A stretch of 64,000 bases of DNA from Actinomyces procaprae (GCF_004798665.1 NZ_CP039292.1:2170001-2234000); one strand, 5' to 3'; shown: positions 33,926-46,790, counted from the first letter of the stretch. A program made the numbers and translations. Notes: generated by a model from the letters alone, not told the origin.

Positions 33926-36900
33926 TCAGGCGCGCGCTACGCTTGCGCTGGGATCCGCCACGTCCGCGGCAACCACATCCAGCTCCACGCAACTGACCTC
34001 ACGCTTGATCAGATCCAGGTGCGCACCGGTCCACGCCTGCTTGTCGGCCGGGACCGTCACAACCGCACGCGCCGGCTCGCCGATGTTCAGCCCGGCGGAC
34101 TTGCGCTCGTCCATGATCAGGCGGACCAGGTCCCGGGCCCAGCCCTCCGCCTCCAGGTCGTCGTCGAGCGCCGTATCCAGCACCACGAACGCGCCCGAGG
34201 GCAGCACGGTGGCGGACAGGGCGTCGTCGCTGACCTCAATGCGAGTGGACAGGGTGAAGGCGGAGTCCTCGGCCTCCAGCACCACCGGGACGCCGTCGAG
34301 CAGAACCGTCTCGAAGCGGACATCACCGTCAGCGGTGACCTCCCACTCCCCCGCCTTCACGGCAGCAAAGAGCTTGGAGGTGAGCTTGCGGACCTGCGGC
34401 GCGAAGGCGCGCGGATTCAGGGCCAGCTCCTCGCGCTGCTCGTAGCCGGCGTCGGCGGCGTCCACCACCCGCACCTGCTTGACGTTGACCTCCTCGGCGA
34501 TCAGCGCCGCGAAGGGTGCCAGGCCCGCGGGGTCGGCGGTGGCGATGGTCAGGGTGCGCAGCGGCTGCCGCACGCGCAGCTTGTCGGCCTTACGCAGGCT
34601 CAGGGCGGCGGAGACCGCGTCGCGCGCCTCATCCATGGCGGTCACCAGCGCCGGATCGGCCACATGCGCGGGCAGCGCGGGCCAGTCGGTCAGGTGCACG
34701 GAGCGCTCCCCGGTCAGCCCGCGGTAGATCTCCTCCGCAAGCAGCGGCGCCAACGGCGCAATCACCTGCATGAGCACGCGCAGCACGGTGGCCAGCGTGT
34801 CGAAGGCAGGACGGGCGACTGCGGCGGAGCCATCCGTGAAGCGCGAGCGCGAGGTGCGCAGGTACCAGTTGGTCAGCACGTCGATGAACTCACGCACCGT
34901 ATGGGTGGCGCCGGTTACGTCGTAGGCGTCCAACTGCGCGGCCACCGTGTCTGCCAGGTCCTTGACCCGAGCCAGGATGTAGCGGTCCATCACGTCGAGG
35001 GAGCCCTTGGCCCCGAACAGTGAGGAGTCGTCCAGGTCCACGCCGTCGGTGAGGTAGCAGGCGCCGTCGTCCCCGGCCTGGGCGGCGTACAGGCTGAAGA
35101 AGTACCAGGTGTTCCACAGCGGCAGCATGACCTGCCGGACCGTGTCCCGGATCGCCCGGTCCGTGACGGCGAGGTTCCCGCCGCGCACCACCGGGGAGGA
35201 AAGCAGGAACCAGCGCATGGCGTCGGCCCCGTCGCGGTCGAAGACCCGCTGGACGTCGGGGTAGTTGCGCAGGGACTTGCTCATCTTCTGCCCGTCGTCG
35301 CCCAGCAGGATGCCGTGGGAGACGCAGGTGGTGAAGGCGGGCCGGTCGAACAGGGCGGTGGCCAGCACGTGCAGCGTGTAGAACCAGCCGCGGGTCTGCC
35401 CGATGTACTCCACGATGAAGTCGCCGGGGTTGTGGGACTCGAACCAGTCCACGTTCTCGAACGGGTAGTGCACCTGTGCGAAGGGCATGGAGCCGGACTC
35501 GAACCAGCAGTCCAGCACATCGGGGATCCGCCGCATCATGGACCTGCCGGTGGGGTCATCCGGGTTGGGGCGCACGAGCGTGTCGATGAAGGGCCGGTGC
35601 AGGTCCTTGACCTCCACTCCGAAGTCCCTCTCCAGCTCCGCGAAGGAGCCGTAGACGTCGGTGCGCGGGTAGGCGGGGTCGTCACTCATCCACACGGGGA
35701 TCGGCGCGCCCCAGAAGCGGTTGCGGGAGATGGACCAGTCGCGTGCGCCGGCCAGCCAGTTGCCGAAGATGCCGTCCTTGATGTGACCGGGAACCCAGCT
35801 GATCTCCTGGTTGAGCTCCACCATGCGGTCGCGGATGGCGGTCACCTTGACGAACCAGCTGGAGACGGCCTTGTACATCAGCGGCTTACGGCAGCGCCAG
35901 CAGTGCGGGTAGGAGTGCACATAGGACTGCTGGCGCACCAGTACCGCGCGCACGGCCGCATCGCGGCGGGCCAGCGGACCGGAGCCGTCACGCAGGTCCG
36001 TGACGATCGGCTTGTTGGCGTCGAAGATGTGCATGCCGACGTAGTCGGGCACCTCACCGGTGAACACTCCGCCCTCGTCGACGGGGATGACCGTGCCGAC
36101 GCCGTAGGCCTGGCAGGTGTACATGTCGTCCTCACCGAAGGCGGGCGCCAGGTGCACCAGGCCGGTTCCATCGGTGGTGGTGACGTAGTCGGCGGCGATG
36201 ATCTGCCAGGCGGCGGCACCGGGGGCGGCGCCCTCGGCGCGGTGGGCGGCGTCGTCGAAGAAGTCGTAGATGGGTGTGTAGCGCACGCCCACCAGGTCGG
36301 CCCCCTTGTAGGCGGCCAGCACCTGTGGGTCCTCCCCCAGCTCCCGGGCGTAGGCGCCCAGCAGATCGCGGGCGAGCAGCACGTCCTGCCCGGCGACCGG
36401 GGAGTCCAGGTCCGCGTCCACGTGCACGGTCACGTAGTCGATGTCCGCTCCGACGGCGACCGCGGAGTTGGACGGCAGCGTCCACGGCGTGGTCGTCCAG
36501 ATCAGGGCCAGCTCGGGGGCGGCGTCCGGGCGGGTGGTGTCCAGACGGCGCTCCAGGCGCAGGCCCACGGTGACGGTGTTGTCCTGACGGTCCTGGTAGA
36601 CGTCGTCGTCCATCTTGAGCTCGTGGTTGCTCAGTGGCGTGCGATCGTGCCAGCAGTAGGGCAGCACCCGGTAGCCCTGGTAGGCCAGGCCCTTGTCGTA
36701 CAGGGTCTTGAAGGCCCAGATGACCGACTCCATGTAGGTGGGGTCCAGGGTCTTGTAGTCGTTTTCGAAGTCCACCCAGCGGGCCTGGCGGGTGACGTAG
36801 TCCTCCCACTCCTTGGTGTAGCGCAGCACGGAGGTGCGGCAGGCCTCGTTGAACTTCTCGATGCCCAGCCCGCCGGGGCGGGTGATCTCGGTGACGTCGT

Positions 36901-37285
36901 CGATGCCGAGCTCGCTGAGCGCCTCGAGCTCGGCGGGAAGACCGTGAGTGTCCCAGCCGAAGCGGCGCTCGACCCGGCGGCCGCGCTGAGTCTGGTAGCG
37001 GCCGACCGCGTCCTTGACGTAGCCGGTCAGCAGGTGCCCGTAGTGGGGCAGGCCATTGGCGAAGGGAGGCCCGTCGTAGAACACGAACTCGTTGGAGTGG
37101 CCGTTGTCATCCGTGGCCGACCGCGCGTCAATGGAGGCCTGGAAGGTGCCGTCCTGCTTCCAATAGGCCAGGACCTCCTCCTCGATGGCAGGGAAGGAGG
37201 GGGACGGCTCGACCTTCTGGCCGGGGTGGTGCAGGGGGTAGAAGGCGGCGCCCGTGTGCTCGGTGCCGGTGGGCTCTTCAGCCAT
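33926..37285 (-). CDS. ileS: Isoleucyl-tRNA synthetase
   Basis: A 1119-residue class I synthetase that charges tRNA-Ile. The HIGH motif is PHYGHLL in [24 protein letters not shown], the KMSKS motif is [11 protein letters not shown], and WFYTLHVL and the editing domain are present. The length and these variants put it in the eukaryote-like IleRS type 2 group found in actinobacteria; that group is generally less sensitive to mupirocin (family knowledge, not shown here). The ATG has GAGG upstream. A T-box riboswitch with an ATC specifier precedes it, and a strong hairpin follows. Confidence 0.97.
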   Translation of the reverse strand: MAEEPTGTEHTGAAFYPLHHPGQKVEPSPSFPAIEEEVLAYWKQDGTFQASIDARSATDDNGHSNEFVFYDGPPFANGLPHYGHLLTGYVKDAVGRYQTQRGRRVERRFGWDTHGLPAELEALSELGIDDVTEITRPGGLGIEKFNEACRTSVLRYTKEWEDYVTRQARWVDFENDYKTLDPTYMESVIWAFKTLYDKGLAYQGYRVLPYCWHDRTPLSNHELKMDDDVYQDRQDNTVTVGLRLERRLDTTRPDAAPELALIWTTTPWTLPSNSAVAVGADIDYVTVHVDADLDSPVAGQDVLLARDLLGAYARELGEDPQVLAAYKGADLVGVRYTPIYDFFDDAAHRAEGAAPGAAAWQIIAADYVTTTDGTGLVHLAPAFGEDDMYTCQAYGVGTVIPVDEGGVFTGEVPDYVGMHIFDANKPIVTDLRDGSGPLARRDAAVRAVLVRQQSYVHSYPHCWRCRKPLMYKAVSSWFVKVTAIRDRMVELNQEISWVPGHIKDGIFGNWLAGARDWSISRNRFWGAPIPVWMSDDPAYPRTDVYGSFAELERDFGVEVKDLHRPFIDTLVRPNPDDPTGRSMMRRIPDVLDCWFESGSMPFAQVHYPFENVDWFESHNPGDFIVEYIGQTRGWFYTLHVLATALFDRPAFTTCVSHGILLGDDGQKMSKSLRNYPDVQRVFDRDGADAMRWFLLSSPVVRGGNLAVTDRAIRDTVRQVMLPLWNTWYFFSLYAAQAGDDGACYLTDGVDLDDSSLFGAKGSLDVMDRYILARVKDLADTVAAQLDAYDVTGATHTVREFIDVLTNWYLRTSRSRFTDGSAAVARPAFDTLATVLRVLMQVIAPLAPLLAEEIYRGLTGERSVHLTDWPALPAHVADPALVTAMDEARDAVSAALSLRKADKLRVRQPLRTLTIATADPAGLAPFAALIAEEVNVKQVRVVDAADAGYEQREELALNPRAFAPQVRKLTSKLFAAVKAGEWEVTADGDVRFETVLLDGVPVVLEAEDSAFTLSTRIEVSDDALSATVLPSGAFVVLDTALDDDLEAEGWARDLVRLIMDERKSAGLNIGEPARAVVTVPADKQAWTGAHLDLIKREVSCVELDVVAADVADPSASVARA

Positions 37286-37329
37286 GTGGTCTTGCCTCGC
37301 GTCTCACTCGTAGTCTTTTGCGCCCGTTG

Positions 37330-37564
37330 GGGCGCGGGATCCACGAGGACGACGCCGCCCCGCCGGCCGACACGTCGGCTCACGAGGACCGCACCGCGGT
37401 ACCACCTCGCTTGCCCGCTCCGGCTGGGCCGGGGACGGACCGCTCGATTCGCAGCTGTGACGGGCTGTCCCGTCCGGTTCTACTGGGGACTCCGCCGGGG
37501 CGGAGCCGGTTCTTCCGGAGGCTCACCGGTGATGGCCGGGTCTGCGCCTGTGGCGGTGAGTGTA
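37330..37564 (-). promoter_or_regulatory. T-box riboswitch of ileS
   Basis: On the minus strand the T-box bulge GGTGGTACCGCGG lies at 37406-37394. Upstream, the specifier region has CATCACCGGTGAGCC with ATC (Ile) at 37533-37531, followed by CTCCGGAAGAACC, the layout of actinobacterial ileS T-boxes. A -10-like TACACT is at 37564-37559. No U-run terminator lies before ileS; a short hairpin (37320-37335) does. Control of translation initiation by uncharged tRNA-Ile is therefore likely. Confidence 0.88.
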
Positions 37565-37670
37565 GCCGCGGCCCGCGCACACGGGCCATTCCCCATCGGG
37601 TCCCGGCAACGTCATTCTCGCCACATCCCGGGAGCTCTCGCACTCACCGCCACCACCGGCCACACACACA

Positions 37671-37781
37671 CACACCGACGGGCGCGACCAAGACGCGCAC
37701 GCAAACCGCCACCCGGTCACCGGCACCACACACACCGACGGGCGCGACCAAGACGCGCACGCAAACCGCCACCCGGTCACC
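37671..37781. repeat. 60-bp direct repeat, 1.85 copies
   Basis: A unit starting CACACCGACGGGCGCGACCA at 37671 repeats exactly at 37731, identical for 51 bases. It follows a short run of CA dinucleotides. It lies upstream of the ileS T-box and has no coding signal. Confidence 0.9.
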
Positions 37782-37815
37782 CCACCCACCCGCAAACCTG
37801 CGCTTAGGTCCCTTT

Positions 37816-38218
37816 GTGTGGGTTTTTGGGCGGGGGTGCGCGGCCGGGTGTCTGTGCGCGTGGCCGTCAAGCCCGCCAGTTGGACCCCTGTTCCCCCGTT
37901 GGACCCCTGTGCCCCCCGTTGGACCCCTGTCCCCCCGTTGGACCCCTGTCCCCCCGTTGGACCGCCGTAGCCGCCGGTTACAGCGGTCCAACGGGGCGTG
38001 AGCGGTCCATCGGGAAGTGAGCGGTCCAACCAGGGTGGCGCAAGACCCACCCGCCCCTCCGGCTGGCGCACGCAGCCCACTCAAACTACGGGCCCCGCAG
38101 CCACCAGACACGACCAACTCGCCATCCGCTACCAGACCACCACCCACATCGCCGACTACCAGGCCACCACCCACTGCACCAGCGCCGCCCCGCCACCACA
38201 AACGACTCACACAACAGG
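37816..38218. repeat. Dispersed 400-bp intergenic element, copy 1
   Basis: Starts near GGGTGTCTGTGCGCGTGG, then has five TTGGACC blocks about 19-20 bp apart (CCCCGTTGGACCCCTGT), a 14-bp perfect hairpin CCCCGTTGGACCGC / GCGGTCCAACGGGG, two more GGTCCA(A/T)C blocks, and a well-conserved 3' part with CACGCAGCCCACTCAAACT and CCACCAGACACGACCAACTC. Copy 2 lies at 55646-56064. Open frames across it are low-complexity and shift with the repeat period, so it is treated as non-coding. Confidence 0.85.
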
Positions 38219-38284
38219 CCCAGGCCGTCTATGAGCTCGGTCCCACCGCATGACATGACGTCGTCTCACGATCCGGCCGTGGTG

Positions 38285-38314
38285 TTGTGCTTCCCGCGGC
38301 CGCATCCTTAAAGT
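38285..38314 (+). promoter_or_regulatory. Promoter of the sulfite reductase operon (leaderless)
   Basis: TTGTGC (38285-38290), an 18-base spacer and TAAAGT (38309-38314) form a plausible promoter. The predicted start is seven bases further on, at the A of the leader-peptide ATG (38322). No ribosome-binding site could then exist, consistent with a leaderless short ORF. Confidence 0.6.
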
Positions 38315-38321
38315 TCCGCGC

Positions 38322-38411
38322 ATGACCGAAGCGCACCCCCTGCTCGCCGCCGCGGACTTCCGCGGGGCGTGGTTGCGCTCCACCCGAGTCATGTGCTGTC
38401 AGGCCCGCTGA
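38322..38411 (+). CDS. Cysteine-codon leader peptide
   Basis: A 29-codon ORF starting MTEAHPLL and ending RSTRVMCCQAR before TGA. Two adjacent Cys codons lie near its end. Short, leaderless ORFs with consecutive Cys codons upstream of sulfur-assimilation genes act as cysteine-responsive attenuators in mycobacteria. The position, size, missing ribosome site and Cys pair fit that scheme. When Cys-tRNA is short, stalling at these codons would change folding of the following 170-base RNA and raise translation of the reductase (inference). Confidence 0.65.
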   Translation: MTEAHPLLAAADFRGAWLRSTRVMCCQAR

Positions 38412-38581
38412 GCGCCTGACCATCGCGGCCCCCGCCGCACACGGAATCCGGCGCACTGAGGCGTCCGGAGCCGAGCGGCAACATACCGGTCACCGACCGG
38501 CAGCAGCTGACAGCACCGATCCGGATCGAGTCCCCGCCCCGATGACTCCGGACGCTCATGCACCGCCAGCCTGGAGGAGAC
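38412..38581 (+). promoter_or_regulatory. Structured leader between Cys peptide and sulfite reductase
   Basis: GCGTCCGGAG (38461-38470) pairs perfectly with CTCCGGACGC (38546-38555), enclosing a CCGGTC-ACC-GACCGG hairpin (38486-38500). The long stem ends 17 bases before the GGAGGAG ribosome site of the reductase, suitable for attenuation or ribosome-site sequestration. Confidence 0.5.
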
Positions 38582-40303
38582 ATGAGCCCGATCGAGACCC
38601 CGTCCACAAACGATGTCGGCGCAGGCCGCACCATTCGCCCGCCGCGCGCCGGCCGTTCCAATGGCCAGTGGCGCATCGACGGCCGCAAGCCCCTGAACCC
38701 CAACGAGGTCGTCAAGCAGGACGGCGATCCGCTTGGCGCGCACGACCGCATCGTCTCCACCTACGCCGCCGCCGGCTTCGACGCGATCCCGGACGACGAC
38801 CTCCACACACGCTTGCGCTGGTGGGGCCTGTACACGCAGCGCAAGCAGGGTATTGACGGGGGCCGCACCGCCCAGCTCAGCCCCGCCGAGCTGTCCGACC
38901 GCTACTTCATGCAGCGGGTGCGCATGGACGGCCAGTCCCTGTCCGTCAAGCAGATGCGCGTCCTCGGCCGGGCGTCGAACGAGTTCGCCCGCGGCACCCT
39001 GGACGTCACCGACCGGCAGAACCTCCAGATGCACTGGATCGAGATCGAGTCCGTGCCCGAGCTGTGGCGCCGCCTGGAGGAGGTCGGTCTGACCACCATT
39101 GAGGCCTGCGGCGACACTCCGCGCGGCTTCCTCGTCTCCCCCGTGGCGGGGATCGACCCCGACGAGATCATCGACCCGTCCGAAGCCGCCGCCCAGATCC
39201 GGGGCACCTTCCTCGGCAACCCCGACATCGCCAACCTGCCCCGCAAGTTCAAAACGGCCTTCACCGGCTCCCCCACGCTGGACATCCTCCACGAGATCAA
39301 CGACATCGCCTATGTGGGCGTGCAGCATCCCGAGCTCGGCCCCGGCTACGACCTGTGGATGGCGGGCGCCCTGTCGACCGCGCCCTTCCTCGGGCAGCGC
39401 CTGGGTGCGTTCGTGCGGCCCGACCAGGTCAGCGACGTGTGGTGGGCTGCCATCCGGCTCTTCCGCGACTACGGCTACCGGCGCCTGCGCAACAAGGCCC
39501 GCCTGAAGTTCCTCATGGCCGAGTGGGGCCCGGAGAGGTTCCGCCGCGTCCTGCAGGAGGAGTACCTGGGCTACGCGCTGGCCGACGGTCCCGCCCCCGC
39601 ACCGCCCACGGGCGAGGCCGACCACATCGGCGTCCATCGGCAGCAGGACGGACGCTACTGGATCGGCGGCAAACCGCCGGTCGGCCGTCTCTCCGGCGAC
39701 ACCATGCTGGGCCTGGCGGACCTCGCCGAGGCGGTCGGCTCGGACCGGGTGCGCACAACCCCGCTGCAGAACATCCTGCTGCTGGACGTGCCCGCCCGGC
39801 GCGTGGAGGAGGCCGTGGCCGGCCTGCGGGAGCTCGGCATCGAACCGGATCCGGGGCCGTTCACGCGCTCGCTGCTGGCCTGCACCGGCCTGGAGTTCTG
39901 CAAGTTCGCGATCGTGGAGACCAAGTCCCTGGCCGCGCAGGTCGCCGCCGAGCTCGACGCCCGTCTGGCGGACCTCCACCTGGAGCGGCGGATCTCCATC
40001 AGCGTCAACGGCTGCCCCAACTCCTGCGCCCGGATCCAGATCGCCGACTTCGGCCTCAAGGGGCAGATCGTCACCGTCGACGGCCAGCAGGTACCGGGCT
40101 TCCAGGTGCACCTGGGAGGCGGCCTGGCCTCCGCCGGCCATGAGCAGGCCGAGCTGGGACGCACCGTGCGCGGCCTGAAGGTGGCCGCCACCGACCTGAC
40201 CGACTACATCGAGCGCGTCGTGCGCCGCTATGCCGCCGGGCGCACCGGAGGAGAGTCCTTCGCCCAGTGGGCGCAGCGGGCACCGCAGGAGGAGCTGATA
40301 TGA
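38582..40303 (+). CDS. Ferredoxin-dependent sulfite (or nitrite) reductase
   Basis: A 573-residue siroheme/[4Fe-4S] reductase of the NirA/SirA type that makes sulfide from sulfite (or ammonia from nitrite). The cluster cysteines are Cys434 and Cys440 (CTGLEFC) and Cys478 and Cys482 (NGCPNSC). Both ferrodoxin-like halves are present (YFMQRVRMDGQSLS...TDRQNLQMHWIEIE). Sulfite is favoured because siroheme genes follow and a Cys-type leader precedes; no nitrate genes are seen. The ATG with GGAGGAG is used; a 5' extension of 8 codons lacks such a site. The stop overlaps cobA (ATGA). Confidence 0.93.
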   Translation: MSPIETPSTNDVGAGRTIRPPRAGRSNGQWRIDGRKPLNPNEVVKQDGDPLGAHDRIVSTYAAAGFDAIPDDDLHTRLRWWGLYTQRKQGIDGGRTAQLSPAELSDRYFMQRVRMDGQSLSVKQMRVLGRASNEFARGTLDVTDRQNLQMHWIEIESVPELWRRLEEVGLTTIEACGDTPRGFLVSPVAGIDPDEIIDPSEAAAQIRGTFLGNPDIANLPRKFKTAFTGSPTLDILHEINDIAYVGVQHPELGPGYDLWMAGALSTAPFLGQRLGAFVRPDQVSDVWWAAIRLFRDYGYRRLRNKARLKFLMAEWGPERFRRVLQEEYLGYALADGPAPAPPTGEADHIGVHRQQDGRYWIGGKPPVGRLSGDTMLGLADLAEAVGSDRVRTTPLQNILLLDVPARRVEEAVAGLRELGIEPDPGPFTRSLLACTGLEFCKFAIVETKSLAAQVAAELDARLADLHLERRISISVNGCPNSCARIQIADFGLKGQIVTVDGQQVPGFQVHLGGGLASAGHEQAELGRTVRGLKVAATDLTDYIERVVRRYAAGRTGGESFAQWAQRAPQEELI

Positions 40304-41139
40304 CCACCGACGGCGTCGCTCCCCCGGCCGACGAGTGGACACTCGCCGCTACCACTGCCGGACAGCCGGCGCCGGGTGTTGAACGAGTCCCGGATACCGA
40401 CCGTCCCGGCACCGGGTGGGTGGCACTCATCGGATGCGGGCCAGGGGCCCCGGGGCTGCTCACGGTGCGCGGGCTGGGCCTGCTGCGTCGGTCCGACGTC
40501 GTCGTCATCGATCGGCTCGCCCCGCGCCAACTGCTGGAGGCCACCGCCCCCGGCACGGAGGTGATCGACGTGGGCAAACGCCCGGGTCATCACCTGCTGC
40601 CGCAGGAGCAGATCAATGCCGTGCTGGTGGAGCGGGCCCGCACCGGGCAACGCGTGGCGCGCCTGAAGGGCGGCGACCCGTATGTGCTGGGCCGCGGCGG
40701 TGAGGAGGCTGCTGCCTGCCGGGCGGCCGGCGTCGCCTTTGAGGTGGTCCCCGGGATCACCTCGGCCGTCGCCGTGCCGGCCGCCGCCGGCATCCCGGTT
40801 ACCCACCGGGGACTGGCCCGCGGCTTCTCCGTGGTCACCGCCCACGAGGAGCTGATCTCCACGGTGCCGGCGCGGCGCGACCACACGCTGATCCTCCTCA
40901 TGGGTGTGGCGCACCTGCGTCGCTCGGCGACGATCCTCCTGCGGGCGGGGGCCGACCCCGACACCCCGGCCGCCATTGTCGAACGCGGCTTCCTACCCGA
41001 GCAGCGAGTTACCACCACCGTGCTGCGATGCCTGCCCGACGTCGCCGCCGAGGTCGGCGTCACCGCTCCGGCGGTCGTTGTCATCGGCGACGTCGTCACC
41101 GTCAGCCCCGCATGGAACACGCGGGTCGTCCCCGCCTGA
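40300..41139 (+). CDS. cobA: Uroporphyrinogen-III C-methyltransferase
   Basis: A 279-residue SAM-dependent SUMT that turns uroporphyrinogen III into precorrin-2, the first step to siroheme. After a leader of about 45 residues come VALIGCGPGAPGLLTVRG, DVVVIDRL, GKRPGHHLLPQEQIN, RLKGGDPYVLGRGGEE and PGITSAVAVPAAAGIPVTHRG, all family signatures. It has no CysG-type dehydrogenase/chelatase half. Its ATG overlaps the reductase stop and GGAGGAG lies just before. Confidence 0.94.
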   Translation: MTTDGVAPPADEWTLAATTAGQPAPGVERVPDTDRPGTGWVALIGCGPGAPGLLTVRGLGLLRRSDVVVIDRLAPRQLLEATAPGTEVIDVGKRPGHHLLPQEQINAVLVERARTGQRVARLKGGDPYVLGRGGEEAAACRAAGVAFEVVPGITSAVAVPAAAGIPVTHRGLARGFSVVTAHEELISTVPARRDHTLILLMGVAHLRRSATILLRAGADPDTPAAIVERGFLPEQRVTTTVLRCLPDVAAEVGVTAPAVVVIGDVVTVSPAWNTRVVPA

Positions 41140-41177
41140 TGCGCCCGGCGACACCCCGGCAGCCCTGAAGGATCATC

Positions 41178-41321
41178 ATGCTCGCACTTGTTCACCCCGC
41201 CTTGAGGACGGACGCGACCGCGTGGACGCTGTCGGCGCCGGCTGCGGCGCCGCCGCTCATCGACATCACGGGATACCGCCCCCGCCGCACCGCCGTCGCC
41301 GCGGAGGTGCAGACCGCATGA
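41178..41321 (+). CDS. 47-residue ORF between cobA and the chelatase
   Basis: Encodes MLALVHPALRTDATAW... to ...AVAAEVQTA, 47 residues, with no cysteine and no membrane span. AAGGA lies six bases before the ATG and the TGA overlaps the chelatase ATG (ATGA), so translation is likely and would couple the chelatase. It does not resemble the small Cys-rich CysX ferredoxins of other sulfur operons. Function unknown. Confidence 0.6.
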   Translation: MLALVHPALRTDATAWTLSAPAAAPPLIDITGYRPRRTAVAAEVQTA

Positions 41322-42034
41322 GGACACGTCCCCTGGTGGTTTTGGCGCACGGCACCCGCGCGCCCGGCGCGCTGCCGGTCCTCGAACGGGTCAGTGCGCA
41401 AGTGGTCGGTCTCCTGCCCGGAGTCGTCGTGCGCCACGGCTTCGTGGAGTTCCAGAACCCGACGGCGCGGGAGGCCTTCTCTGGGCTGCACGATCCCGTC
41501 GTGGTCCCCTTCTTCCTGGGCGGGGGCTTCCACGTCCTGCATGACCTGCCCGGCCTGCTCGCCGAGCACGGTTCCGGCAGCGCCACGAGGCATCTCGGCC
41601 CCGAGCCGACGATTGTCAAGGTGGTGGCAGACCGCCTCCGGCAGGCAGCGGCGCAGGCCGGCACGGCCGTCACCGACCTGGACGGCGTGGTGCTGGCCGG
41701 CTCCGGATCGTTCAGGAGTCGGCCCGTGCGGGAAACCGAGCAGGCGGCGGCGCTGCTGGCGCGGGAGCTCGGCCTTCCCGTCCGGCCCGCCTACCTGGCC
41801 AAGACCGCTCCCACGGCCCAGGAGGCGGTGTCCTCCTGGCGCCGGGAGGGCGCGCGCAGGATCGCGGTGGCCCCGTATCTGCTCGCCGAGGGGAAGTTCT
41901 CCCGCGCCTTGCACCGCAGCGAGGCGAGCCTCGTCGCCGCGCCCATCGGCGCTCACCCGGCGGTGGCCCGCGTGGTCGCAAGGCGCTACCGGGAGGAGAT
42001 CGGCAGCCGTCGGCAAAACGGGGCGGGCACATAG
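41318..42034 (+). CDS. Sirohydrochlorin chelatase (CbiX/SirB-like)
   Basis: 238 residues with the two-lobed CbiX fold. The N-terminus RPLVVLAHGTRAPGAL has the metal-site His11, followed by EFQNPTAREAF, VVVPFFLGGGFHVLHDLPG and, in the second half, VLAGSGSFRSRPVRETEQAA and RIAVAPYLLAEGKF. It would insert Fe2+ (or Co2+) into sirohydrochlorin, the last step to siroheme, supplying the reductase two genes upstream. The start overlaps the 47-codon ORF stop. A GntR gene follows after 55 bases. Confidence 0.9.
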   Translation: MRTRPLVVLAHGTRAPGALPVLERVSAQVVGLLPGVVVRHGFVEFQNPTAREAFSGLHDPVVVPFFLGGGFHVLHDLPGLLAEHGSGSATRHLGPEPTIVKVVADRLRQAAAQAGTAVTDLDGVVLAGSGSFRSRPVRETEQAAALLARELGLPVRPAYLAKTAPTAQEAVSSWRREGARRIAVAPYLLAEGKFSRALHRSEASLVAAPIGAHPAVARVVARRYREEIGSRRQNGAGT

Positions 42035-42089
42035 GCTTACGGCATCTGGCTCCCCACGCCATCCAGACCACAACCGAGGAGATCACGCC

Positions 42090-42857
42090 GTGGCCGCCAC
42101 TCAGCCACCTCGCCGACGCGAGCACGCGAACGTGCCGAAGTACCAGGAGATCTACGCGTTCCTGCGCAGCCGGATCGAGGACGGGACCTATCCCTTCCGT
42201 GCATTCCTGCCCAGCGAGAACCAACTGAGCGCCGAGTTCGGCACCACCCGTCCAACGGTGCGCAAGGCCATGCAGTATCTGGGCTCGCAGGGCTATGTTC
42301 AGCCCATTCACGGCAAGGGCATCCAGGTGATCTACCGGCCGCGCTCGGCCTCCCTGTTCTTCGTGTCGGGCATCGAGTCCCTGGCCGAGGCCGGTCGCCG
42401 CATCGGCACCACTGTGCGCACCGTGCTGCTCTCCTCCACCGTCGAGACCATCTCGGAGTCTGCCGCCGAGGCCTCGGGGCTGGTTGCGGGTGCACAGGTG
42501 CTGTACCTGCGTCGGCTGCGCCTGCTGAACGATCGGCCCGCCATCATCGACCACAACCGCTTCCTGCGCTCGGTCGTGCCCGATGTTCCCCGGGACGCCG
42601 CGGAGACATCCATCTATGCCTACCTGGAGAAGGAGCTGGGGGTGCAGATCACCACCGCCTCGCGCATGGTCACCGTTGAGGCCGCCGACGAGCTGGACCG
42701 CCGTCATCTGGACCTGGGCGGTCTGGACTGCGTGGGCGTGATGGAGTCCCTCGGCTTCGACGCGTCCGGGGTGCCGTTCGAGTACACCCGCTCACACCAC
42801 GTGCCGGGGATTTTCGGCTTCGTCTCAGCGGCCCAGCGCCTACCCTCCCACCGGTGA
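42090..42857 (+). CDS. treR: TreR-type trehalose operon repressor (GntR family)
   Basis: A 255-residue GntR/HutC-type regulator. Winged helix at about 15-80 (YQEIYAFLRSRIEDGTYPF, LPSENQLSAEFGTTRPTVRKAM, YVQPIHGKGIQV). The effector-binding UTRA domain follows to the end. In Bacillus, TreR is released by trehalose-6-phosphate. Neighbours are the trehalose permease and hydrolase genes, convergent with it, and a TreR-like operator sits before the hydrolase. GTG start with GAGGAG upstream. It has no visible operator of its own. Confidence 0.88.
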   Translation: MAATQPPRRREHANVPKYQEIYAFLRSRIEDGTYPFRAFLPSENQLSAEFGTTRPTVRKAMQYLGSQGYVQPIHGKGIQVIYRPRSASLFFVSGIESLAEAGRRIGTTVRTVLLSSTVETISESAAEASGLVAGAQVLYLRRLRLLNDRPAIIDHNRFLRSVVPDVPRDAAETSIYAYLEKELGVQITTASRMVTVEAADELDRRHLDLGGLDCVGVMESLGFDASGVPFEYTRSHHVPGIFGFVSAAQRLPSHR

Positions 42858-42867
42858 CAATACTGAC

Positions 42868-42919
42868 GGACCGGCCCGGCCGGAGCGGTTACTCACCTGC
42901 GCTCCGACCGGGCCGGTCC
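42868..42919. terminator. Bidirectional terminator between treR and the permease gene
   Basis: Arms 42868-42887 and 42900-42919 pair over 20 bp with one mismatch (starting GGACCGGCCCGG) around a 12-base loop. It lies 10 bases past treR and 22 past the convergent permease stop. Confidence 0.88.
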
Positions 42920-42941
42920 GGGAGATAGGTCTCCGGAGCCC

Positions 42942-46732
<3,791 letters not shown>

Positions 46733-46774
46733 GCGATGCTCCGGGGTCAGTCACGCTGCCGCTCCCATGCGGCA

Positions 46775-46790
46775 ACTTGTATATACAAGT
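46775..46790. promoter_or_regulatory. TreR operator
   Basis: ACTTGTATATACAAGT is a perfect 16-bp palindrome containing TTGTATATACAA, the TreR box known from Bacillus. It lies 43 bases before the hydrolase ATG, at the expected transcription start, so bound TreR would block the treA-treP promoter. Confidence 0.9.

Noticed and set aside
35315..37807. 830-codon plus-strand frame across ileS and its leader
   Set aside because: Antisense to ileS and runs through the T-box and repeats; composition is that of a shadow.
37523..38210. Coding frames through the 400-bp element (PTGGQG-type peptides)
   Set aside because: Both copies can be read in several frames, but the 19-20-bp period shifts frame, the peptides are low-complexity and there is no ribosome site.
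41178..41321. CysX-like small ferredoxin
   Set aside because: The peptide has no cysteine, so it cannot hold an iron-sulfur cluster.
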